Assembly (NCBI GenBank): GCA_010031845.1
Contig: RGYX01000057.1
Coordinates: forward strand, 1 to 6,233
From: Verrucomicrobiota bacterium
GTDB lineage: Bacteria > Verrucomicrobiota > Verrucomicrobiia > Methylacidiphilales > Verrucolacustridaceae
Direction: 5' to 3'
DNA: 6,233 nucleotides
Positions within the stretch are counted from its first letter, which is position 1. Every line of letters begins with the position of its first letter. Shown here one piece after another: positions 1 to 6,233 of this stretch. The notes under the pieces are model-generated. The model was not told the origin of the DNA. It worked only from the letters and a program-made list of their open reading frames with translations, and ran no database searches. Both the position numbers and the translations under genes were made by a program.

Positions 1-2
1 CA

Positions 3-2684
3 TGGTCCGGTGCCCAATTTTGGCCGGAGGCAGGGCAGGCCAAGATGCATGCGGAGTACTCGGGAAACCTGAACGAAACAGGGGGTGGGGTGGTGACCAT
101 GAGCTTGAACGGAATGCGCTGGCCGGGGGATCCAGCCGCGCCTTGGGAGGCAAGAACCTCTTTTGAAATAAAAAATGCGAATGGCGTTTGGAATTTTCCG
201 CAAATCTCCCTTCAGGCAGATCGGGGGGGGGTCCCCCTGTTGGAGGGGGAAGCCTCGGTGAACTGGAGATTGGATTCAGGAGAGGGCACGGCCAAACTGG
301 AGTTGAAACGGGCGGAATCGGATCTGATGGTACCCATCCTGACCATCGTTACCCCGGCATGGAAATGGGATCAGGCCACGGCCGCCGGATCCTTTCAGTT
401 CTCCCGGCAAAAGAATGAAGATCGGGTCGAGGCAAAGCTTCAGGGGGCCATTCAGGTGGAAACGGGGGTTCCGGGGCATTCCCGCCCGGTGGATTTTCCC
501 TTCATCGATGGCGCGATTCAGGCCTCCTGGCCTTCCGGCTCATCGGGCAAACTTCTGGTGGATTCTCTATCGTTGCAGGCCCGGCACCGGGATGGTTCGG
601 ATGCAGTCTTGGCATCCTTGGACAGGCCGCTATGGGTGGAAAAGAAAAGTACCGGGCAGTGGAAACCGGCCGGAAAGGAGGCAGCCTCGGCCTTGATCCA
701 ATTCCGTGGCTGGCCAATGGGACTATTCACCCCGCTGATTCTGCCTAACGCTTCGGAAAGTTCCGTTTTGGGAACGGTATCGGGATCGGTGAGGGTTTTT
801 AGTAACCCGAAGCGAGAGACCCTGACCGGGGAGGCGGATCTGCAAATTCCTGACCTGATGATCCATCTTCCCAGGATCGAATTGCCGCCCAATCAGGTGA
901 ATTTGCAGGCGTCTGTTTCACTCGGTGCTGATCAAAGCCTGCAAATTCAAAAAACCGAAGTCATCGCAAAACAGGAGGGGGTGAACTGGTTGACCCTGAC
1001 GATCGAAAAAAGCCCGCATCCGGGAGTGGTGGTGTTGGGGAAAATGGATCTGGCTTGCGCCGCCAAAAACTTTCCCGACCTGACGCCCTATGTTTCGGGG
1101 GGGGCTTTCGAGATCAAGGCAGAGGCGGCCGATCCGAAAGAGGATATCCGTAAAATCGGTTACAGTATCGAGGTTCAGAAGCTACAGGCCAAGTTGCCGG
1201 GCATCGGGGGGTTGAGCGGGGTGAACCTAAAGAGCCAGGGAATCGTGGAGTGGCAAGGCGGACTTCGATCGATGAACGAGGTGCATGTGGTGGCGGAGGG
1301 TGGAATGGGAAATCTCGAGCTGCAGAAAATGGCTTGGATGAAAAAGGGATCGATCGCATGGGAGGGCGGCCGGATTTCGGAAGGTTGGATGCAAACGCTT
1401 TTATCGCCGTGGCTGAGTCCGGTTCGCTGGTTGGATGGGGATGTGGTCTTGGGGGCTGGATTTTGGGAGCCCGGGGAGCACGGCGGGAGCGGGGAGGCGG
1501 ATCTGACCCTGTTGGACGTTCGTCTGATGGAAAACGCTAAACTGCCCCCGGCCTCCCTGCGGATCAGCGGCGCTTTCGAATATGACAACCGAAGCGAAGG
1601 TTTCGACCTGCGTGATGTCACGCTTCTGTTTCCCGACTTCCGCGATGATCCGGTGATGGTTCCCTCATTTCATTGGAGTCCCGGTTCCTTAAGGGCTCAA
1701 GTCAAGGGAGGGGTTTTGGATTTGCGCGGGGTGCTGGCCCAGACGCAGGTCTGGCAGGACGCCCCGATGGATTCCAAAGCTCCGGTCTCCCCGCCGTGGA
1801 GAATCGATCTGTCAGCCGCTTTAAGGAAAATCATAGTCCAAGAGGCGGAGGTGGGGCCTGTCAAAATTCCCCGGCTACGATTCGGACCTGAGGAAATTCA
1901 GCTGGAACCTTCGAGCGTCCAGGTTCAGGGGGGATCGATCAGTGCCTCGGTTTTGGGAGAAGGGACCGATAAGCCGGTTGAGGCACAAATCTCGGTCAAC
2001 AAGTTTCCCCTCGGGGCCATTCTGGGAAACGCCATTCACGATGCAAGGGGTCCGATCGGGGGTTGGGCGGACCTTCAGCTCGCGGCGCGATCCGACGGTC
2101 CCTCGCTCGAGAGTCTCAGGAGAAGCCTGAACGGCCAGGGGAGCTTTCGTCTTTATCAAGCTCATTTGGAAAATCTGCCCTCCCTGTATCAGGCCCTGCA
2201 GAAAACAGGAGCCTTGCTGGGCTCGAGCTACATTGCCTCCAGTGAGATCAATGATCTGGGATCTGAATTCCAAGTCCAAGGTGAGAAAATCACCGTACCG
2301 AACCTCCAGGTGTTAGGAAACGCTCTATCCGCCAATCTTCAGGGTTGGCTGAATTGGTTCACCCAAGTCCTGGATTTTCAATTGCGATTTGCTTTGACGA
2401 AGGAAGCCATGCAAAGCAGTGGTCAACTGCAGGGGGCCATGACCCAGCTCATCGGCAAAAGCAACGATACCTACACCAAGATTCCCGGAGATGCCCGCAT
2501 CACAGGTACGCTGAGCAACCCCAATGTCCAAATGGATATTGGGAAAATGTTGGCGGAGAGCGGGATCAACCTTCTCCTGAACGCGCCATCCGGGGTTCTT
2601 CAGGGGACCGATGGAGCGACCGGGGGGTTGACCAAACCCGTGACGGCACCTCTCCAGGGAATTTTCAAGGCGATTGGGTTTTGA
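3..2684 (+). CDS. AsmA-like large envelope protein, 5' partial
   Basis: The frame is open from the left edge to a TGA at 2682-2684, giving 893 visible residues. The ATG at 45 is probably internal, because the codons before it read like ordinary protein (W-S-G-A-Q-F-W-P-E-A) and no stop precedes it. The protein is rich in alternating hydrophobic/polar beta-strand patterns and Gly-containing turns, with no obvious enzyme motif. The C-terminal part resembles the AsmA-like C-terminal domain: an L-N-G-Q-G-S-F segment near 2127-2147, then L-x-N-L-P-S-L, a V-P-N-L-Q-V-L-G-N-A-L-S-A-N-L-Q-G strand pair, and a closing I-P-x-x-A-R-I-T-G-T-L-S-N-P-N-V stretch from 2481. Family members (AsmA, TamB, YhdP, YdbH) are inner-membrane-anchored periplasmic proteins linked to lipid transport to the outer membrane. 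The membrane anchor expected at the N-terminus lies outside the window, so localisation is inferred. Which subfamily it belongs to is uncertain. The gene ends 31 nt before yicC, probably in the same transcript. Confidence 0.72.
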   Translation, partial: WSGAQFWPEAGQAKMHAEYSGNLNETGGGVVTMSLNGMRWPGDPAAPWEARTSFEIKNANGVWNFPQISLQADRGGVPLLEGEASVNWRLDSGEGTAKLELKRAESDLMVPILTIVTPAWKWDQATAAGSFQFSRQKNEDRVEAKLQGAIQVETGVPGHSRPVDFPFIDGAIQASWPSGSSGKLLVDSLSLQARHRDGSDAVLASLDRPLWVEKKSTGQWKPAGKEAASALIQFRGWPMGLFTPLILPNASESSVLGTVSGSVRVFSNPKRETLTGEADLQIPDLMIHLPRIELPPNQVNLQASVSLGADQSLQIQKTEVIAKQEGVNWLTLTIEKSPHPGVVVLGKMDLACAAKNFPDLTPYVSGGAFEIKAEAADPKEDIRKIGYSIEVQKLQAKLPGIGGLSGVNLKSQGIVEWQGGLRSMNEVHVVAEGGMGNLELQKMAWMKKGSIAWEGGRISEGWMQTLLSPWLSPVRWLDGDVVLGAGFWEPGEHGGSGEADLTLLDVRLMENAKLPPASLRISGAFEYDNRSEGFDLRDVTLLFPDFRDDPVMVPSFHWSPGSLRAQVKGGVLDLRGVLAQTQVWQDAPMDSKAPVSPPWRIDLSAALRKIIVQEAEVGPVKIPRLRFGPEEIQLEPSSVQVQGGSISASVLGEGTDKPVEAQISVNKFPLGAILGNAIHDARGPIGGWADLQLAARSDGPSLESLRRSLNGQGSFRLYQAHLENLPSLYQALQKTGALLGSSYIASSEINDLGSEFQVQGEKITVPNLQVLGNALSANLQGWLNWFTQVLDFQLRFALTKEAMQSSGQLQGAMTQLIGKSNDTYTKIPGDARITGTLSNPNVQMDIGKMLAESGINLLLNAPSGVLQGTDGATGGLTKPVTAPLQGIFKAIGF
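223..231 (+). repeat. Nine-G homopolymer inside the AsmA-like gene
   Basis: Nine consecutive G bases encode part of R-G-G-V and are followed at once by T-CCCCC, so the site could also fold on itself. A second run of eight G lies at 1097-1104 in the same gene. Such runs are prone to slippage or sequencing error. The reading frame is intact through both. Confidence 0.6.
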
Positions 2685-2704
2685 ATCGCGGGGGGTTTCC
2701 CGAT

Positions 2705-2708
2705 AGGA
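2705..2708 (+). promoter_or_regulatory. Ribosome binding site of yicC
   Basis: AGGA lies seven bases before the ATG at 2716. It supports that start, which also gives the family-typical N-terminus M-R-S-M-T-G-F-G. Confidence 0.5.
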
Positions 2709-2715
2709 TTTTTCC

Positions 2716-3591
2716 ATGCGCAGCATGACCGGTTTCGGTTCCGTCCAAGTCCCTGTCCGGCATGCCCGGATCGGAATTGAGGTCAGTTCGGTGAACAAAA
2801 GGGGATTGGAGGTCTTGGTTTATACGCCGGGCGAATTGGCCCGGATCGAAAGGCAGATCCGCGAGGAAGTGGCCGAGTCGGTGATCCGGGGCAAGGTGAC
2901 CGTGGCCCTGAATCTTGAGGCATCTCCCGCCCAAAACGGACGAAGTCTGGATCTGAAAAAAGCGGCGCTGTATGCCCGTCAGCTACGCACCGCCGGAAAA
3001 AAACTAGGGGTCGAGGGTGGGCCGGTCTGGTCGGATCTTTTGGGTCTGCCTGGGGTGGTGGTCAACACCCAGTTGGGGATTGCTCCCGCGGAGGACCGGA
3101 AAATCCTGGTCGGAGTCCGGGGTGCTTTGAGGAAAATGGTTGAGTCCCGTGAGCGGGAGGGAATGCGCATGGTTCGCAATCTCCGGGGTCACCTGAAAAA
3201 GATGGAGGAGGTTCGTCGACGAATGGAGAAAGCGGCCGCAGAGATGCGAAAAAATCAGGGGGAGCGGTTCCGGGAGAGGTTGCAGGAGATCGCCGGGGAG
3301 ACCGGACTGCATCTGGAGCCGGAAAGGGTGGCTCGGGAGGTGGTGTCGGCGGCGGATCGCGGGGATGTGACGGAGGAACTGGGGCGGATTCGGGCGCATC
3401 TGGCCGAAGCGCACGGGTTGACCGGGAGACGCGCTCCGGGAGGCAGGAATCTTGAATTTATTATCCAGGAATTGCAGCGGGAGGTGAACACCGTGGGGTC
3501 CAAATCGGGGGATCTGGGTTTGACCCGGTTGGCGATCGAATTCAAATCGGAACTGGAAAAGCTTCGGGAACAGGCGGCCAATCTTGAATAA
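2716..3591 (+). CDS. yicC: YicC/YloC family endoribonuclease
   Basis: This is a full-length (291 aa) member of the YicC family. E. coli YicC and B. subtilis YloC are reported endoribonucleases acting in RNA turnover in the cytoplasm. The N-terminus M-R-S-M-T-G-F-G is the family hallmark. It is followed by S-V-N-K-R (residues 25-29) and R-G-K-V in the N-terminal YicC domain. A charged, helical middle (about 135-190) begins with the usual R-E-R-E-G. The C-terminal DUF1732 domain carries A-D-R-G-D-V-T-E-E-L (213-222), Q-E-L-Q-R-E-V-N-T-V-G-S-K-S (251-264) and a terminal E-K-L-R-E-Q. All are at expected places and no truncation is seen. The ATG at 2716 is supported by an AGGA ribosome site. The last eight bases overlap the start of gmk, a pairing common in bacteria (yicC/yloC near gmk), which suggests co-translation. 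Identity is firm; the exact RNA target here is unknown. Confidence 0.95.
   Translation: MRSMTGFGSVQVPVRHARIGIEVSSVNKRGLEVLVYTPGELARIERQIREEVAESVIRGKVTVALNLEASPAQNGRSLDLKKAALYARQLRTAGKKLGVEGGPVWSDLLGLPGVVVNTQLGIAPAEDRKILVGVRGALRKMVESREREGMRMVRNLRGHLKKMEEVRRRMEKAAAEMRKNQGERFRERLQEIAGETGLHLEPERVAREVVSAADRGDVTEELGRIRAHLAEAHGLTGRRAPGGRNLEFIIQELQREVNTVGSKSGDLGLTRLAIEFKSELEKLREQAANLE
3572..3577 (+). promoter_or_regulatory. Weak ribosome binding site before the TTG start of gmk
   Basis: AGGCGG lies six bases before TTG at 3584, inside the last codons of yicC. It is an imperfect Shine-Dalgarno match. Together with the eight-base gene overlap it suggests that gmk translation depends on ribosomes finishing yicC. 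Confidence 0.35.
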
Positions 3592-4198
3592 CTTCACAAG
3601 ATCAGGAATTTTGTTTGTCGTTTCTGCTCCTTCGGGAACGGGCAAGACCACCCTTTGCGCCAACGTCCGTCAAACTCCCGATCTGGTTTATTCAGTGAGT
3701 TGCACCACCCGTCCCCAGAGACCCGGGGAGCAGGACGGGGTCGACTATTTCTTTTTATCCAAAGCGGAGTTCGAGAAAAAAATGCAAAAAGGGGAGATGC
3801 TGGAACATGCCGATGTTTACGGTCACTACTACGGGACGCCTAAAGGAACCGTGCTGGAGCATCTCGCCGCCGGGCGGGATGTTCTTCTCGATATCGATGT
3901 GCAGGGAGCAAGGCAGATCCGGGGTTCCCGGGATGCGAAAATTCAGGAGGCCTTGGCGGATATCTTCATCATGCCACCTGATTTGGAGGAATTGCGTCGC
4001 CGGTTGCAGGGGCGGGGAACGGAAAACGCCCAGCAGATCGCCAAGCGGATCCAGGCAGCGGATGCGGAGATGGCGGATTGGAAGAGCTACCGCTACACCA
4101 TTCTGAGCAGTTCGATGGAAGAGGATCTCATCAAGTTCCGCGCCATCATCCGGGCGGAACGTTACCTCAGCCGGAGGTTGAATTTGCATCATGGTTGA
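3584..4198 (+). CDS. gmk: Guanylate kinase
   Basis: Gmk transfers phosphate from ATP to GMP (or dGMP) to make GDP, an essential cytosolic step in purine nucleotide supply. The 204 residues match the usual size of about 205. The P-loop S-A-P-S-G-T-G-K-T-T-L spans residues 14-24. The GMP-binding signature T-T-R-P-Q-R-P-G-E-x-x-G-x-x-Y-F-F lies at 41-57, followed by E-H-A-D-V-Y-G-x-Y-Y-G-T (74-85). L-L-D-I-D-V-Q-G-A (101-109) and the lid R-R-R-L-Q-G-R-G are also present, as is the C-terminal I-I-R-A-E-R. The start is TTG at 3584. No ATG or GTG lies in a suitable place upstream, and this start puts the P-loop at the family's normal distance from the N-terminus. The gene overlaps yicC by eight bases and coaC by eight bases. 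The gene rpoZ, which follows gmk in many bacteria, is absent here. Confidence 0.97.
   Translation: MNNFTRSGILFVVSAPSGTGKTTLCANVRQTPDLVYSVSCTTRPQRPGEQDGVDYFFLSKAEFEKKMQKGEMLEHADVYGHYYGTPKGTVLEHLAAGRDVLLDIDVQGARQIRGSRDAKIQEALADIFIMPPDLEELRRRLQGRGTENAQQIAKRIQAADAEMADWKSYRYTILSSSMEEDLIKFRAIIRAERYLSRRLNLHHG
4173..4177 (+). promoter_or_regulatory. Candidate ribosome binding site of coaC
   Basis: GGAGG lies 13 bases before the ATG at 4191, somewhat farther than ideal. A TGA at 4179-4181 in the coaC frame excludes any longer start, so ATG 4191 is the first possible standard start codon. Confidence 0.4.
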
Positions 4199-4766
4199 TT
4201 CCAACTCCCCGAGGATTGTTCTGGGTGTAACCGGATCCATCGCCGCCTTCCGGGCGGCAGATCTGGCCAGTGCCATGGGGCGCGAGGGTTGGGAGGTGCA
4301 TGCGGTCCTCACTGGCGATGGGGCGCGTTTCTTGCCCGCCTTGACCTTGGCGGCTTTGACTCACCGCCCGGTTCACACCTCCCTTTGGGAAGAGGGAGAG
4401 GGGGGGAGAATGGGGCACCTCGATCTGGCCCGTTCGGCCGATGCGGTGGTGGTGGCACCGGCGAGTGCGGATTCCCTGGCTCGGGCGGCTCATGGAATGG
4501 CGGGTGATGTATTGGGTGCGGTTCTTTTGGCCACCCGTGCCCCCATATTCTTTGCTCCTGCCATGAACACCCTGATGTGGCAGCACGCGGCGACACAGGA
4601 GAATGTAAAAATTCTGAAAAGTCGGGGGGCGCGTTTGATCGGCCCGGCGGAAGGCCGTTTGGCTTGCGGAGCGGAGGGGCCGGGTCGAATGGCTCCGACG
4701 GAACAGATTCTGGAGGCCCTGAGAAAGGTGGTGCGAACCCCAGCCCCCGGGAAAATAAAAAAATGA
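4191..4766 (+). CDS. coaC: Phosphopantothenoylcysteine decarboxylase (CoaC-only flavoprotein)
   Basis: This FMN-dependent enzyme decarboxylates 4'-phosphopantothenoyl-cysteine to 4'-phosphopantetheine in coenzyme A synthesis. The 191 residues correspond to the N-terminal (CoaC) half of the common CoaBC/Dfp fusion. Visible motifs are the flavin-binding V-T-G-S-I-A-A-F (13-20), the active-site region G-H-L-D-L-A-R-S-A-D (His76) and A-P-A-S-A-D (89-94). P-A-M-N follows at 123-126 (Asn126 binds substrate), then the flexible-flap A-C-G-A-E-G-P-G-R-M (Cys159). All catalytic residues are therefore present. The protein ends just after the flavoprotein domain with a basic tail. No CoaB (synthetase) domain follows in any frame, because acs begins immediately, so CoaB must be encoded elsewhere. 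LanD-type decarboxylases share this fold, but the context of gmk and yicC favours CoaC. The gene overlaps gmk by eight bases and acs by four (ATGA). Confidence 0.9.
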   Translation: MVDSNSPRIVLGVTGSIAAFRAADLASAMGREGWEVHAVLTGDGARFLPALTLAALTHRPVHTSLWEEGEGGRMGHLDLARSADAVVVAPASADSLARAAHGMAGDVLGAVLLATRAPIFFAPAMNTLMWQHAATQENVKILKSRGARLIGPAEGRLACGAEGPGRMAPTEQILEALRKVVRTPAPGKIKK

Positions 4767-4795
4767 GCCGAGACCTAAAATGCAAGCCCTCGGCT
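4766..4795. terminator. Hairpin with A-tract at the coaC/acs junction
   Basis: AGCCGAG (4766-4772) and CTCGGCT (4789-4795) can pair as a seven-base GC-rich stem around a 16-base loop. On the left it is flanked by an A-tract (4752-4763, one T within), which on the minus strand would be a good U-run. On the right only TCCTTTG follows, a poor U-tract for the plus strand. It could be a weak or bidirectional terminator, or an mRNA structure affecting acs translation, since it covers the first codons of acs. It may also be chance. Confidence 0.28.
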
Positions 4796-4960
4796 TCCTT
4801 TGTGAAGCATTCGGTTTTTCCCAGTTTCGCCAAATACAAGTCGATGCATCGGGAGTCCGTGCAACATCCGAAAAAATTCTGGGGGCGGTTGGCAAAAGAG
4901 GAACTGACTTGGTTTACCGAGCCCAAGAGAGTCCTCGAGTGGAAGGAGCCTTTCTCGAAG

Positions 4961-4970
4961 TGGTTTGGCC
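4961..4970 (+). other. acs: Frame switch and apparent deletion of about 29 nt in acs
   Basis: TGG TTT at 4961-4966 ends the N-terminal frame (K-W-F). One extra G at 4967 precedes GCC CTG GAC CGA (A-L-D-R) in the next frame. In E. coli Acs, as recalled, ten residues (E-D-G-T-L-N-L-A-A-N) separate W-Y from C-L-D-R-H-L. Here one base stands in place of those 30, so about 29 are missing, which both removes conserved residues and shifts the frame. The exact deletion endpoints cannot be seen. Confidence 0.8.
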
Positions 4971-6233
4971 CTGGACCGACATCTGCAAAGCGGGCGGCGA
5001 CACCAGGCGGCAATTATTTTTGAAGGCGAACCGGGAGACATCCGGGTTCTGACCTACCAGCAGTTGCATGATGAGGTCTGTCGCTTTGCCAATGCCCTAA
5101 AAGGGGAGGGAGTGAAGCCGGGCGACCGGGTCATGATCTATCTTCCCATGATTCCGGAGGCAGCCATCGCCATGCTGGCCTGCGCAAGGGTCGGAGCCGT
5201 CCATAGTGTGGTTTTTGGCGGCTTCAGTGCCGAATCGCTTAAAGACCGGATTCAGGATTGCGGGGCCAAACTGGTTATCACCTCGGATGGGGGATACCGG
5301 CGGGGTCAGGTGGTGGGACTGAAGCAAAATGTGGATCAGGCGGTGGCGGCTTGCCCCGAGGTTCGGCGAGTGATTGTCCTCAAAAGAACCGGACATGTTG
5401 ACAGGCTCAATGAGGTTGACCGCTGGTGGCACGAACTGGTTAAGGATCAGCCGGCCGAATGTCCGCCGGAGAAGCTCGAGAGCGAGCATCCGCTTTTCAT
5501 TCTCTACACCAGCGGAAGCACGGGCAAACCAAAGGGAATCCTGCACACCACGGGGGGATATCTTCTGGGAGCCCATCTGACCACCAAATGGGTTTTTGAC
5601 CTCAAGGCGACAGACCTCTTTTGGTGCACCGCGGATGTGGGTTGGGTGACCGGTCACAGCTACGTGGTCTACGGGGCGCTCAGCAACGGGACGACCACCC
5701 TGATGTACGAGGGGGCGCCCAATCAGCCGGAGCCGGATCGTTTTTGGAGCATCATCGAAAAGCATCGGGTGACTGTCTTCTACACGGCGCCCACGGCGAT
5801 CCGGGCGTTCATCCGGTGGGGAGATCACTGGGTCAAAAAGCACGACCTTTCCTCCCTTCGGTTATTAGGCTCCGTCGGAGAACCGATCAATCCGGAGGCG
5901 TGGTGGTGGTACCATCAGGTGATCGGAGGCGGGCGTTGTCCGATCGTCGACACCTGGTGGCAAACCGAAACCGGCAGTCACATGATCACCACCCTTCCGG
6001 GAGCCCATTTCATGAAGCCCGGCTCTGCCGGGTTGCCTTTCTTTGGGGTGGATGTGGCGGTGGTGGATGATCAGGGCAAGGAATTAAAGCCGGGAACCCA
6101 AGGGAAGTTGGTCATTCGCAAACCTTGGCCCTCGATGCTCCGCACGATCCACGGTGATCCGGAGAGATTTGCCAAGCAGTACTGGAGCGAGGTGCCGGGA
6201 ACCTACTTCACTGGGGATGGAGCTCGCATGGAC
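4968..6233 (+). CDS. acs: Acetyl-CoA synthetase, main body, frameshifted from its start and 3' partial
   Basis: Acs activates acetate with ATP to acetyl-AMP and then forms acetyl-CoA in the cytosol. This frame is open for 422 codons to the right edge. It opens with A-L-D-R-H-L and I-I-F-E-G-E-P-G-D, then E-V-C-R-F-A-N-A-L, and [15 protein letters not shown]. The signature V-V-F-G-G-F-S-A-E comes next. The ATP-binding loop [11 protein letters not shown] is at 5505-5537, followed by [26 protein letters not shown] precedes the adenylation motif W-W-Q-T-E-T-G at 5955-5975. F-T-G-D-G-A-R at the edge holds the ribose-contacting Asp. By comparison with the usual length of about 650 residues, roughly 150 C-terminal residues, including the acetylatable lysine, lie outside. 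The frame has no start of its own: it is the continuation of the ATG 4763 fragment after the lesion near 4967. The clean downstream frame and intact motifs argue that the break is recent or artefactual. Confidence 0.92.

Larger units (their letters stand above)
4763..5023 (+). pseudogene. acs: Acetyl-CoA synthetase, N-terminal fragment before frameshift
   Basis: The frame starts at ATG 4763, overlapping the coaC stop as ATGA, and encodes an acs-type N-terminus. F-P-S-F-A-K-Y-K-S-M-H-R-E-S is followed by a P-K-K-F-W segment, E-E-L-T-W-F, and F-S-K-W-F ending at 4966. From memory of E. coli Acs, the distance from Met1 to the W-F (residues 67-68 here, W-Y at 69-70 there) fits this start. GTG 4802 is a possible shorter start but has no better ribosome site. 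After 4966 the frame runs through 18 unrelated residues to TGA 5021-5023, while the real protein continues in another frame from 4968. The fragment of 86 residues could not adenylate acetate alone. It is marked as a broken gene; an assembly error at 4961-4970 would restore an ordinary CDS. Confidence 0.85.

Noticed and set aside
45..47. ATG 45 as the true start of the AsmA-like gene
   Set aside because: The frame is open to the window edge with protein-like codons before it, no well-spaced ribosome site is present, and the expected N-terminal anchor would be missing.
2685..2715. Terminator between the AsmA-like gene and yicC
   Set aside because: Only a tiny CGGG/CCCG pairing around the G-run and TTT is possible, with no proper U-tract directly after it. 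The gap is more likely just a ribosome-site leader.
3004..3663. 219-codon minus-strand open frame opposite yicC and the start of gmk
   Set aside because: It has no family features, and both plus-strand genes beneath it are firmly identified.
4167..5013. Two long antisense open frames (4167-4895 and 4309-5013, minus strand) opposite coaC and the acs start
   Set aside because: They lie opposite genes with clear catalytic motifs, have Pro/Arg/Ser-rich low-complexity translations and no recognisable domain. GC-rich coding strands commonly give such shadows.
4961..5023. Programmed +1 frameshift in acs
   Set aside because: A shift alone would not restore the ten or so missing conserved residues, and no slippery sequence or stimulating structure is evident at TGG TTT GGC.
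5422..5429. Octamer GCTGGTGG identical to the E. coli Chi site
   Set aside because: Chi sequences differ between lineages, one copy in a GC-rich gene is expected by chance, and the organism is unlikely to be an enterobacterium.
5097..5843. 248-codon minus-strand open frame opposite acs
   Set aside because: It is the complement of the conserved acs body and its translation resembles no known domain.

Overview
The window reads as a single-direction (+ strand), densely packed housekeeping cluster from a Gram-negative-type bacterium with moderately high GC content and frequent G-runs. An AsmA-like envelope protein points to an outer membrane. A free-standing CoaC (not a CoaBC fusion) directly abutting gmk, together with yicC, suggests a lineage outside the common Proteobacteria and Firmicutes models. 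A Verrucomicrobiota/PVC-type bacterium is my best guess, but this rests on layout and feel, not on a search.

Layout: (1) 3-2684 is the 3' part of a very large AsmA-like gene whose start lies left of the window. (2) 2716-3591 is yicC, an endoribonuclease-family gene, 31 nt downstream. (3) 3584-4198 is gmk, guanylate kinase, starting at TTG inside the end of yicC. (4) 4191-4766 is coaC, phosphopantothenoylcysteine decarboxylase, starting inside the end of gmk. (5) From 4763 to the right edge is acs, acetyl-CoA synthetase, starting in an ATGA overlap with coaC. The four overlapping or near-overlapping junctions argue for one transcript with translational coupling. I see no convincing promoter inside the cluster, and no stretch over 300 nt without a gene.

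The main anomaly is in acs. Its N-terminus (4763-4966, 68 codons) is in one frame and the rest (4968 to the edge, 422 codons) is in another. At the switch, about ten residues that are conserved in the family are missing (from the segment before the C/A-L-D-R-H-L motif). This fits a deletion of about 29 nt rather than a one-base slip. The downstream frame is otherwise clean, with all expected adenylation motifs, so the lesion is either recent or an assembly artefact.

Functionally, the cluster combines envelope lipid homeostasis (AsmA-like), RNA turnover (YicC), GDP/GTP supply (Gmk), CoA synthesis (CoaC) and a CoA-consuming acetate-activation step (Acs). I found no mobile element, CRISPR array, tRNA/rRNA or clearly new system here.
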